Shown piece after piece: positions 1 through 8,870 of a stretch of DNA of 64,000 bases; position 1 is the stretch's first letter; every line of letters starts with the position of its first letter. The notes beneath the pieces were generated by a model. It was not told the origin of the DNA. It ran no database searches and was given only the letters and a program-made list of their open reading frames with translations. Position numbers and translations under genes: made by a program. The DNA is taken from positions 19,949-83,948 of the IMG/VR virus record IMGVR_UViG_3300025626_000013, one strand, 5' to 3'. Source of the DNA: a virus.

Positions 1-3000
1 CTGTTGCATTTGCTGAAATATTAACTTCGGTTGAATTTTTTGATACAATAGAACCAGGAATAATAACATCAGAAGAGGGCGATCCATTTACCATTGGTCG
101 AACTTGAATTTGAACTGGTAATGTTTCATCTTTGCTTTCAAAGAATAATCTTACTTTCGAAATAAACAATCCTTCAGCATTTTCAATAAAGAATGATTGA
201 GCAATTGGATCTCTTTGTCGAACAGTTTGACGCCCAGTAATTGTTCTATTGGTCTCAACATTTTCACGCTGGGTGATAATTTGTATACTGCGAGTAGATT
301 TTACTGTTCTTTGTTTAGTTTCTAGTAAACCCTTAGCGTCATAATTTGCTACAGCAACTGTTGATGAATTTTGGGGATCATACGAAGTAATATCTAAAAG
401 AGTAAATTCGCGAGTACCTGATCTAAAACTAATGGTTGATGTATTAGGAATAAAGAATGAACCTTGGCATCTACCTTCAGCATCACTGAATAAATTTGAC
501 GCAGTCTCTGGATGACCAGTTAATGAATTTTGAGTATTACCATATTCGGTTTTATTTGTTGAAAAGTTTTTAAACGTCTCTTCTTTACACCAGGCACTGA
601 CATCAATTCCGTCAAAATATGGAATAATTTTAACATTAGGACGAAGACCTTCTCCCTTAAAGAATACTTTTCTTGATCTAATATATGGTAAAAGCGCAAC
701 ATCTACCACACGATCCGCAACAACTTCACGAATAGTTTCTGATGATACTACTCTTTGTACTATTGCTGTTGCACTAGTAGTTCTAATTGTGAGTAATTCA
801 TTACCCGATCTTTGTGTGCTGGTGGATGATGATGTCGTTCTTGGACTTGTTTCTACAGTATCGCCTCTTTGCAATCCAGAAATTTGTGAACCGCCCCAGG
901 CCCATTGCCATTCATTCCATTGGTCTAATTGTCTACCATTTAACAATGTACCACCACTAATTACTTTATCCGCAAGTCTACGCACATCTTTCCATTCGTC
1001 CGAAGCCGGCGAAAGTTTTAAATTACCATTAAATTGGTATGCCGCAAATGGGTTAACGTTTTCTGTTCTTGATGCTTGAAGCTGCGATAAAAATGGTGTA
1101 TGGGCATACTTGATATAAATGTTATCGCCTTTAAGGATTGTATTTGTTGAATTATCAGAATCATATTGCAAACCAATATTATCGCTATAATATGCTGGCC
1201 GCAATTTATAATTTTGTGGATCAATAGATGCTTTAAATTCGGAGTATTTATCATCGGTATGATAAAAGTCTGCAAAGTTATCTACCATATAACCAGATTT
1301 TGTTCTATCATTACCAGCAGAATCATAAACTGCCAAATTATTAGTATCTAATTCAAGAAGGCTAAGCGCAGTTGTTTCCTCAAGTCTTTCAATTCTTTTT
1401 TCAATACCAGCAATCTCTGACATTGTATAACCCTTAGTGTCAATTTTTGTAACACTAATATCAGTATTATCTAACGTATATGGGTTTAATTTAACTCTAT
1501 AAAGTTCTAAGCAATTTTCCGGTGTTACTGGGAAATTTGGTGTTAATGATGGTTCACCACTTAAATTGGTAATTTGTCCATTTTCATTAATTACAATTTT
1601 ATCCCATCTTGATTGATAATAATTAATATCAGCCAATATATTATCGGTATTTTGTGGTAATTCATTAATACGTGATGTATTAGTATTATAATTTCCGTTT
1701 ATGTCAGCAACTGGTCTAAAATCTAATACATTTCTTAATTGCACTATTGTGCCATCGGCAGTAACATGAGAAGGAATATCAGCATAATCAATCCCGCTAT
1801 ATGAATTAATACTATAAAAGTCGCCATTGGTTGAGTGCTGAAAATATTTAACTTTAACATAAACTGTAATTGGATTTGTTTTTCCAGTTTTTAACCGAAT
1901 TCTACTTGTACCATAGTGAGTATCTCTTTGCCCATTATCGGTAATAAACGATGAGCTAATATCTGGTCCGTCTGCACTATCTTGAGTTATGCTAGTAAAT
2001 TCAAAAACGTCAGCTACGCCAACACTTCCATATACAATACCAGCAGAATCTGCAGCATTTAAAGTAATAGCTTGTGTTAAATTTGTTAAGCTTTTTGTTT
2101 TTGCGGTAGCTGATGATTTTGCTACATAGGCCAAAATATTAAAGGTTTGTGTTGCAGCTAATCCAGAAATTATAGCCTGTGAAGTATTACCGCCGCTAAT
2201 TACTACACTTGTATCAATTACACCGTTTACAGAAATAATCCAATCATTTGCATTTGTGAATGATTCATTAACATCACTCAAACTAATAATTGCTTGTCCA
2301 GTGGCGTCGGTTGTACCGGTAAATTTTCGCTGGACTTGCATAGAAATATCGGATAATTCTTGCGGCCTTGTTCTAGGTAATGGAAATAATAAATTAGCAA
2401 GGTTAGTATTATTTCTTTTAGCAATACCCTCTGATAACTGTATAACACCAAGGAAAGATGCATCAGCTGAAGCAATAGATCTAACATTTCTAAAGCTCTG
2501 ATTAGTATTCATTTTAAGATCAAAAATATAACATCTATATGTGCCATCACCAACTTTATCAATAGATCTTACTCGAGCAGTACCAATTGCATTTGAAGCA
2601 AGCCCATCAACACTCGATACCAAGTTTATTTCTGAATAAAATTCAATATCTGGTACACCAGTTAATTGTGAAATAATTACAAAATCGCCGTATTCAACAC
2701 CAATAGAGCTATTATTTAAAGTTTCGGCTGTTTGTGCCCTATTAACCGTAATAAATGATGGAGTAGGATTTTCTGCTCTATAACCATTCACATAAGCAGT
2801 CCCGTTACTTACAGTAAGCTTTAATGTAGAAGATGTTGCTGAGTCATATGCCAAATTAAATGGAGTTACTAAATAATCGCCGGATTCTTCGTTTGTTCTT
2901 GTTGCTAATAAATCATTAATTTTATTATATTGGTTAGAGCCAGTATTTAAATTAACAAGATTAGAATTAACAATTTTTCCAAGAGAAACAAATGTTTCTC

Positions 3001-3772
3001 CATTTACAATATTTGCTTTATCAATTAATATTAATCTAATTCTAAATCTATCAGCACCAGGCGCTGTTAGGTTTGGTACTGCTCCAGTATTATCGAAAAG
3101 AGAAGAATCATCATCAGCAGTTACAATATCTTCAATAACTTTATAACCAATTTCTAATGTGGCATTTCTATTATATTTTGAAACAATTAAAGTTTGTGCA
3201 GGTGCGTATACAAAAAATCCTTGTGTAAAAAAACTTCCGGCATTAGAAGAAACTTTTACTCCAAGGCCAACAGCTGGATTAGCAATTGTATTTGTTGCTT
3301 GTACTGTTAAAATAGTACCAGATGTTTGGCCAACTAAAGTTTCACCTGCCAAAACAGTAATAGGCGAAGCCCCAGAAGTGCCAGATAAACTATTTGTATA
3401 TCTAACATAAATTGTAGCAGGATCTGCGCCAGCAGCTGCTTCAGCAGAAATTAACTGAAATTCAATATTCGAAGTTTGACCTAAAAATTTTTCATTAAGC
3501 ACAACTGCATCAGGAATGGTGTCTTCTTGTAATTTAATAAATTCTGATTTATCATTAATAAATAAACCACCCGGGTTGACCGCTGCACCCTCTTTAAAAA
3601 TATTTTGACCAAATTTTGTAATTTGATTTTGAAGAATGGTTTGTAACTGTGTTAATTCACGAGCTTGAAGACTTTTGCGCGGATTAAATAAAATTCTTTG
3701 AAAACCAGCACTATCACTAAAATCATCGTGATATAGATTTTCAAATGCATTTTCTGAATATGTTATTACCAT
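1..3772 (-). CDS. Large DUF4815-type tail structural protein (partial, C-terminus off window)
   Basis: The frame is open from an ATG at 3772 to the window edge, at least 1,257 codons, so the stop lies outside. The N-terminus carries 'QARELTQLQTILQNQI' and 'FKEGAAVNPGG', which I recognise from DUF4815 tail proteins of marine T4-like phages. The last visible part has 'TGRQTVRQRDPIAQSFFIE' and then 'VRPMVNGSPSSD', also typical of that family. No transmembrane segment is evident. It lies 15 bases downstream of gp8, where T4 has its gp9-gp11 fibre-connector genes, so a role in the distal baseplate or fibres is inferred. Identity as a structural protein is fairly sure; the exact role is not. Confidence 0.8.
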   Translation of the reverse strand, partial: MVITYSENAFENLYHDDFSDSAGFQRILFNPRKSLQARELTQLQTILQNQITKFGQNIFKEGAAVNPGGLFINDKSEFIKLQEDTIPDAVVLNEKFLGQTSNIEFQLISAEAAAGADPATIYVRYTNSLSGTSGASPITVLAGETLVGQTSGTILTVQATNTIANPAVGLGVKVSSNAGSFFTQGFFVYAPAQTLIVSKYNRNATLEIGYKVIEDIVTADDDSSLFDNTGAVPNLTAPGADRFRIRLILIDKANIVNGETFVSLGKIVNSNLVNLNTGSNQYNKINDLLATRTNEESGDYLVTPFNLAYDSATSSTLKLTVSNGTAYVNGYRAENPTPSFITVNRAQTAETLNNSSIGVEYGDFVIISQLTGVPDIEFYSEINLVSSVDGLASNAIGTARVRSIDKVGDGTYRCYIFDLKMNTNQSFRNVRSIASADASFLGVIQLSEGIAKRNNTNLANLLFPLPRTRPQELSDISMQVQRKFTGTTDATGQAIISLSDVNESFTNANDWIISVNGVIDTSVVISGGNTSQAIISGLAATQTFNILAYVAKSSATAKTKSLTNLTQAITLNAADSAGIVYGSVGVADVFEFTSITQDSADGPDISSSFITDNGQRDTHYGTSRIRLKTGKTNPITVYVKVKYFQHSTNGDFYSINSYSGIDYADIPSHVTADGTIVQLRNVLDFRPVADINGNYNTNTSRINELPQNTDNILADINYYQSRWDKIVINENGQITNLSGEPSLTPNFPVTPENCLELYRVKLNPYTLDNTDISVTKIDTKGYTMSEIAGIEKRIERLEETTALSLLELDTNNLAVYDSAGNDRTKSGYMVDNFADFYHTDDKYSEFKASIDPQNYKLRPAYYSDNIGLQYDSDNSTNTILKGDNIYIKYAHTPFLSQLQASRTENVNPFAAYQFNGNLKLSPASDEWKDVRRLADKVISGGTLLNGRQLDQWNEWQWAWGGSQISGLQRGDTVETSPRTTSSSTSTQRSGNELLTIRTTSATAIVQRVVSSETIREVVADRVVDVALLPYIRSRKVFFKGEGLRPNVKIIPYFDGIDVSAWCKEETFKNFSTNKTEYGNTQNSLTGHPETASNLFSDAEGRCQGSFFIPNTSTISFRSGTREFTLLDITSYDPQNSSTVAVANYDAKGLLETKQRTVKSTRSIQIITQRENVETNRTITGRQTVRQRDPIAQSFFIENAEGLFISKVRLFFESKDETLPVQIQVRPMVNGSPSSDVIIPGSIVSKNSTEVNISANAT

Positions 3773-3787
3773 GGTATCTTATATCTC

Positions 3788-5176
3788 TTACAATTGGATG
3801 ATTACTTTAATGTCTTCTGATTGAGATGCACTTCTTTCTACTGCACCTCTATTATCTATATACAAAATATCACCTGTTGTTGGATCAAATTCTCCATCAA
3901 CCCTCCAGGCTCCCGATGATAACACCCCAACTCCTGGACCATTAATTTCTGTTATATTTTCACCGGCTGTAAATTGCTTAAATCCAGTTTCTTCATTTTG
4001 ATGGAAATAAATTTTATGTGGAGGAGTATCTGATACTGCGCCATTAACAACCCTATCAATATATGCTTGAGCGCCTGATGTTGAGCCTTGTATAGTTTTA
4101 TCTGGAGAAAAAGCCACAGAAATACTTTGCAATGTCATATGATCCAATGCATTTCCAGTTTCATTAGTAAATAATGTGTTGCTATTTATTAATGTAGGAT
4201 TTTTAATAAGTCCGACTTGTCTAAAATCTTGCATGGTAATAAAGTCTACATCATCACCTTCAATTTTGCTATTAAACATTAAGCCAGATGCTTTTAAATC
4301 TTCTCTTGCGTCTGCTCCAAACCCGGCAGCAGATGAAATTACTGGACGCGCCGCAGCCCCAGATCCACCCCCACCAGTAAATTCTAATGATGTTCCTTCG
4401 AGATTCCACATATAATTTAATGTAGAACCCTCATTAACAATTTCTACTTTAGTTACAGTGCCTGCGCTATCAATAGTAGCCGCTAAATGATCACCAGCAT
4501 CAATTTCATGCCCAGTACCTATAATACTAACAGTAGGGGCAGAAGTATAACCCGATCCACCAGCAGTTACTATTACTTGTGATAGCATATATGAATTTGC
4601 GGCTTGCTGAATTTCCCATTGTTTTAATGTTATTCCAGATGCGTCTGAGTCTGGTTGTAATTCTACATTTGACACTGGCATATAACCTGCCGATAAGAAA
4701 TATTTTGCATTAATTTCTGAAATTGTATAAATAAACTTCCAAACATATCCGTCAGCAGTTTCGAATGGATCATTATTTGAGCCAGTAGGATTTATAACAG
4801 ATGGTACTAAAGCTCCAGTATTATCACGGCCAGCCCGTAAGCATACGTACACATGATAATTGGCATTCATCACATAATAGGAGCGCGCCGGATATCCTTG
4901 CTGGCGGTCGTCCCATGCGGAATAAATTGTGCCGCTAGTCCAATTCTGTCTAGGTACAACGAAAGAAACACCTCTAACTTTTTTAATTGCTTGTAGCGAA
5001 TTTCTGAATTTTCTTTGTTCATCCATATGATTTTGAGCCACCGGCGCAACGTCTCCGCTATCCCAGTACTCAGATCTACCCACCCCAATATAATAATTAT
5101 TACTAGCATCAGTAAAATCATCAATAATAGCTTGAAGTATAGTTTTTTTCAAATTGTCAGTAACTGTTGCTGCCAT
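3788..5176 (-). CDS. 8: Baseplate wedge subunit gp8
   Basis: 462 residues, longer than T4 gp8 (334). The order of short motifs matches T4 gp8: 'IGVGRSEYW' near residue 30 (T4 FGRSEPW), 'FVVPRQNW' near residue 75 (T4 VIPRRDW), and 'ADGYVWKFIYTI' near residue 142 (T4 GDGYVWEYLFEI). The extra length is an inserted Gly/Ser-rich beta segment after about residue 205 ('VTAGGSGYTSAPTVSI'), the sort of repeat common in marine homologues. In T4, gp8 forms a dimer in the wedge between gp7 and gp10. It follows the gp6 block here. An AGGA ribosome site lies about 10 bases before the ATG. Confidence 0.88.
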   Translation of the reverse strand: MAATVTDNLKKTILQAIIDDFTDASNNYYIGVGRSEYWDSGDVAPVAQNHMDEQRKFRNSLQAIKKVRGVSFVVPRQNWTSGTIYSAWDDRQQGYPARSYYVMNANYHVYVCLRAGRDNTGALVPSVINPTGSNNDPFETADGYVWKFIYTISEINAKYFLSAGYMPVSNVELQPDSDASGITLKQWEIQQAANSYMLSQVIVTAGGSGYTSAPTVSIIGTGHEIDAGDHLAATIDSAGTVTKVEIVNEGSTLNYMWNLEGTSLEFTGGGGSGAAARPVISSAAGFGADAREDLKASGLMFNSKIEGDDVDFITMQDFRQVGLIKNPTLINSNTLFTNETGNALDHMTLQSISVAFSPDKTIQGSTSGAQAYIDRVVNGAVSDTPPHKIYFHQNEETGFKQFTAGENITEINGPGVGVLSSGAWRVDGEFDPTTGDILYIDNRGAVERSASQSEDIKVIIQL

Positions 5177-5188
5177 TTTCGTATTTTC

Positions 5189-5452
5189 CTAAATATTTGA
5201 TCCGAGGGAAATAATTTTCCAATTACTTCCATCATATACTGCAAGACATGGCAAACCGGTATCGCCATCTGAAACAAAAATTAATGACCCAGTTACGGGT
5301 GTACTTGGAAGAGTTGCTACTGTATATGATTCAAGTAATCCACCGCCAAATAATGCAGTAAAATTATTATTACATTTTGACATTGCTGCTCTTAAAGTAT
5401 CACCAGTTCCATCATTAGCAGATGAACCTATATTAATAATTTCTTGCGCCAT
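5189..5452 (-). CDS. Small virion-type protein with INIG-SANDGTGD motif
   Basis: 87 residues. The N-terminal 'INIGSSANDGTGDTLR' followed by 'NNNFTALF' is a recurrent motif at the start of fibre and baseplate proteins of tailed phages. The rest looks like a short beta-rich head ('GSLIFVSDGDTG'), similar to phage fibre adaptor domains. It sits between the gp7-position protein and gp8 and has its own late promoter box at 5484-5491. I infer a small structural (baseplate or fibre-base) protein. No specific function can be assigned. Confidence 0.65.
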   Translation of the reverse strand: MAQEIINIGSSANDGTGDTLRAAMSKCNNNFTALFGGGLLESYTVATLPSTPVTGSLIFVSDGDTGLPCLAVYDGSNWKIISLGSNI

Positions 5453-5483
5453 TAAAATATCTCTTTTTGAATCTATTTAATTG

Positions 5484-5491
5484 TATTTATA
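5484..5491 (-). promoter_or_regulatory. T4-type late promoter (TATAAATA)
   Basis: The reverse strand reads TATAAATA, the exact T4 late promoter core, 32 bases before the ATG of the 87-residue virion-type gene at 5452. Transcription would start near 5478. Confidence 0.7.
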
Positions 5492-5502
5492 TAAGTTTAC
5501 AG

Positions 5503-6552
5503 TTAATTTGAATCATATCTTACGAATTCTTCTTGATCAACTGTTTCATAAGTATTTGATACATTAATACCAAAATTATTGTTTAAACTTTGATCTACTG
5601 TTGGTGAGCTTGCATTAGCCAAATCAGAAATTGTTTCATATTCTAATGCTAATTCTGCAATTGTTGCTGCTGCATATTTGCGTACTGTTTCAGTAGAACT
5701 TAGCCTTGTGTGAATTATTGGTTTATCAGAATCATTAGCTTCTTTTAAATCATACGATCCAGCATTTTCCAATATTCCGGTACGAACATTAAGTGATAAT
5801 ACATCACCCGTGTTTGGATCGGCAAGATAATCTGTTGCGCCCATTTTATCAAGCAATGAAATTGAGCTAAATGTAAGTGGCACAACCGATGCTACTTCTG
5901 TTATATCAACCACATTAGATGCGGAATCAAAAATTACCTCGATAGCATTAAGATTAGCAACCGCAACATTTGATATTTGAACTTCGGCACCAAGATAAAA
6001 TCCTGCTGGATGCACAAACTTTTTATATAACCCACCCCATGTTGATATAGAAATAGGAGCTTTAATAAGATGTGATAAAACTTGATATAAACCACCATCT
6101 TGTAATACTTTTAATGATTCAATCCCAATTTCTGATTCGTTCAAAATAAACAAATTAGTTTTAGGATATTCAATTTCTACATCAATTCCAAAGAAAGCTC
6201 GGAAAAAACCTTCTGCTGAATATAATGATCCTTTAACTCTAAAGAATCTAGCAAAATTTCTAATCACCTCACGAGGATTTTGAAATAGTGTATGCGATAC
6301 ACCCATACCTATTTCATAAAATAAGTTATCAATATTTGCAAGACTAGCCGCTTCTATATCTCTAATAGTATATAGATCATCTATCAAATCACCAAAATTT
6401 TCAGCACTATCTAAAAAATCATAGTAAGTTTCTAAAAAAAGAATAAAATTTGGGTATTCTTCCGCAAAAAATTCTGGAAGAACCTCTTTTACTAAACTCT
6501 TTTTAAAACTAATCGGTAGACGATTAATATCTGATAATGTTTGCGATGGCAT
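5503..6552 (-). CDS. Putative baseplate wedge protein in gp7 position
   Basis: 349 residues. The N-terminus 'EVLPEFFAEEYPNFILFLETYY' style pattern followed by 'FFRVKGSLYSAEGFFRAFFG' is typical of a structural family found beside gp6 in marine T4-like phages. It lies between gp6 and gp8, the place of gp7 in T4, but is only a third of the length of T4 gp7 (1,032 residues), so it is either a reduced replacement or an unrelated wedge component. Its ATG overlaps the gp6 stop as TAATG, suggesting translational coupling with gp6. No enzyme motifs are visible. Confidence 0.6.
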   Translation of the reverse strand: MPSQTLSDINRLPISFKKSLVKEVLPEFFAEEYPNFILFLETYYDFLDSAENFGDLIDDLYTIRDIEAASLANIDNLFYEIGMGVSHTLFQNPREVIRNFARFFRVKGSLYSAEGFFRAFFGIDVEIEYPKTNLFILNESEIGIESLKVLQDGGLYQVLSHLIKAPISISTWGGLYKKFVHPAGFYLGAEVQISNVAVANLNAIEVIFDSASNVVDITEVASVVPLTFSSISLLDKMGATDYLADPNTGDVLSLNVRTGILENAGSYDLKEANDSDKPIIHTRLSSTETVRKYAAATIAELALEYETISDLANASSPTVDQSLNNNFGINVSNTYETVDQEEFVRYDSN

Positions 6553-8393
6553 TAAATTCTACTTAAAATTTGATTTTTATCTATATTTGAAGAAACTGTA
6601 GTTAGAGTATTATCTATTTTCATAGTATAGTTTCTCATTGGTCGTATAGTATTTTGATCCGCCGGTATTACTATTAATTTCAAGTAATTAGTACCATCAT
6701 ATATTGTAGATGGATTGAATGAATATATTACGACTTTACCTGATATGGTATCAATAAATCCACAATTATCTACCAATACTTCACCATCAGTTGCTACTAT
6801 TTGTAATGTTGAACTATTTAATTTATTTTGAAATCTAGCAAATTTTGCTGATTCTTGTATTTTAAATTCTGTTGAAATAATAGAATAATAATCGTCATCT
6901 GGAAGTGCAACTGCAAATGGAAAATATATTTCGTAATTTGCTTTGATATTTATATTGGGCACAAATCTTAATTGATTTTTAATGCGAATAGCTGTTGATA
7001 AAATAGCCGGACTTAAATTATCTATTTCAGTTAATAATGTAGATTTTCTAAAAGTTTTTTTAAACCCATTTAATTTTTCATTAAAATGTGAATTAATTTG
7101 GCTCAATACATTATTATTTATTGCTGCTGCTGTTGCCGCAGTTTTTTCTGGATTAAATTGAACATCACATTCTATATTAAAATATAATTCTTGGGGATCA
7201 ACAAATTCTGTTGTAATTGACATCACTGATAAATTCTTTGCAAAATTTTCAGTAATAGAATTTTTTAATGAAATTTTGGTATTCTCGGATGTATTATCTT
7301 CAAAATCTATTGACACAAAAACTTTACCATAGTCTATTGGAAAATTATCTTGACCACCCCATGCAGATACATCATCAATCTGAGAAAAATTTGTACGAAT
7401 TAATGCTTCATAGTCAGAAGCAGTAACAAGTCTTTGCTGAGTTGCAAATGCGATTGGAGCATTTTGTCGTATTGATTCTATGGATTGCTTTTCTCCACCG
7501 GAGTGTGATCTAGAACTTAATACTAACGCAAGTGGATAATCAACACCATCAATATTAATCTCATTTGCGGTTGTAAATGTTTTTAATCCATTTGCAACTG
7601 CTCCATTTGGCACCATATATGTAATAACTATTTTAGATCCGGCTTCAGGCCTTTTACCAAAGGTAATACCATCCCCAAAATTAATTTCAAAATAGCCATT
7701 CGGAGTTTCACGAAGAGTATAATATGTTGATGTAGAATTTACTGTTATTGCTTTATATAGCGGAGTATATGTAGTATATTCTGCGCTTGTTGGCGAGTCA
7801 AATACTTTGACTACTGCCGTTGTTGTATCTAAATTTGCTTCAGGAATTACATAAACCTGATTTTCTGCAACTTCGCCTACATAAAATGTTTTGCTATATT
7901 CTATTCCTTCAACTGCTTTAACAATCAAAGTTCCTTTTGAATCCGCAAAAGTAAATGTGCCACTTCCATCATCTGTTGCGGTATATTTTTCCAAAGTTTT
8001 AAATGTGTATGTTATATTGTCTGATACCGCGGTAAAGGTAGTACCAATTGGTAAAGTTATACTTGCAGGCCTAGGGTTTAATCCACCCAAATTCACTGAA
8101 ACTACTAATTCACAAATTGATGCTGTTTTTGATCTAACATTTACACCCAAAGATTCAGCATGAGAAATAACAGACGCTCTTAGTTGGGCAGAAGATAAAA
8201 ATGATTCATTTGTAGCAAGGTTTGCAATAAGACCATTGTAATGAGTATTATATGCCAACACATCTAATATATTAGATAGTCCAGCCGCATCAAAATTGTA
8301 GTCAGCAAATTCAGGTTTTTGGGCAAAATATGTTTTTAGATTATTGCGTATATTTACAAAATCTAAAGATGTTGACGAAATATTTGTTGCCAT
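6552..8393 (-). CDS. 6: Baseplate wedge subunit gp6
   Basis: 613 residues, close to T4 gp6 (660). The N-terminal helix region with 'NILDVLAYNTHYNGL', 'NESFLSSAQLRASVISHA' and 'LGVNVRSKTA' is the conserved core of gp6/gpJ-like wedge proteins, and 'VTASDYEALIRTNF' near residue 320 is another family hallmark. gp6 forms the continuous ring that links the wedges around the hub. The gene is coupled to gp25 upstream through a TAATG overlap, with GAGG before the ATG. gp25 followed directly by gp6 is a conserved contractile-tail arrangement. Confidence 0.92.
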   Translation of the reverse strand: MATNISSTSLDFVNIRNNLKTYFAQKPEFADYNFDAAGLSNILDVLAYNTHYNGLIANLATNESFLSSAQLRASVISHAESLGVNVRSKTASICELVVSVNLGGLNPRPASITLPIGTTFTAVSDNITYTFKTLEKYTATDDGSGTFTFADSKGTLIVKAVEGIEYSKTFYVGEVAENQVYVIPEANLDTTTAVVKVFDSPTSAEYTTYTPLYKAITVNSTSTYYTLRETPNGYFEINFGDGITFGKRPEAGSKIVITYMVPNGAVANGLKTFTTANEINIDGVDYPLALVLSSRSHSGGEKQSIESIRQNAPIAFATQQRLVTASDYEALIRTNFSQIDDVSAWGGQDNFPIDYGKVFVSIDFEDNTSENTKISLKNSITENFAKNLSVMSITTEFVDPQELYFNIECDVQFNPEKTAATAAAINNNVLSQINSHFNEKLNGFKKTFRKSTLLTEIDNLSPAILSTAIRIKNQLRFVPNINIKANYEIYFPFAVALPDDDYYSIISTEFKIQESAKFARFQNKLNSSTLQIVATDGEVLVDNCGFIDTISGKVVIYSFNPSTIYDGTNYLKLIVIPADQNTIRPMRNYTMKIDNTLTTVSSNIDKNQILSRI

Positions 8394-8836
8394 TATCTTA
8401 GCCTCGACATAGTTGTTTCTACAATTTCAATTTGTTGAGTATTTTTTACCATAAATTCTACTCGTACTCTAACAGTATTTGGGGCAGCTCTGACCATGAC
8501 ATCAAGCAATTCCGCTCGGGGTTCAAAATTTTTAATTGCATCTACCACATATTGATTAATATCATCTTCTAAATCGTCGTCATCTAATTCAAATAATAGG
8601 TCTACTAAATTTGCTCCAAAATAATAATTAAACGGACGATCGCCACGATTAGTCATCAATAAATTTTTTATTGATTGCTTCACTGCTGCAGCATCTATTT
8701 TTTTATAAACATCCCCGCTATTGGGTTTTGCAGAAAATGTTAAATCTAAATCGCTATTAGGTTTATCTACAGCAACAATAATAGAAGGCGTAGATAAATT
8801 TGCATCTTCAGTAGATAATATTTTGGTGGCTGCCAT
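8393..8836 (-). CDS. 25: Baseplate wedge subunit gp25
   Basis: 147 residues, near T4 gp25 (132). It shows the family pattern 'DLTFSAKPNSGDVYKK', 'AVKQSIKNLLMTNRGDRPF', 'FGANLVDLLFE' and a C-terminal 'EPRAELLDVMVRA'. The family has a lysozyme-like fold but acts structurally: it binds gp6 and gp53 and starts sheath assembly. It shares its stop with the gp6 start. A TATAAATA late box lies 23 bases before the ATG, so gp25 heads the operon gp25-gp6-gp7-position. Confidence 0.93.
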   Translation of the reverse strand: MAATKILSTEDANLSTPSIIVAVDKPNSDLDLTFSAKPNSGDVYKKIDAAAVKQSIKNLLMTNRGDRPFNYYFGANLVDLLFELDDDDLEDDINQYVVDAIKNFEPRAELLDVMVRAAPNTVRVRVEFMVKNTQQIEIVETTMSRLR

Positions 8837-8858
8837 TTGTCTTAAAACCCTTTTCTTT

Positions 8859-8866
8859 TATTTATA
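8859..8866 (-). promoter_or_regulatory. T4-type late promoter (TATAAATA)
   Basis: Exact TATAAATA on the reverse strand in the short gap before gp25. Start of transcription would fall near 8853, about 17 bases before the ATG at 8836. Confidence 0.72.
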
Positions 8867-8870
8867 GCTA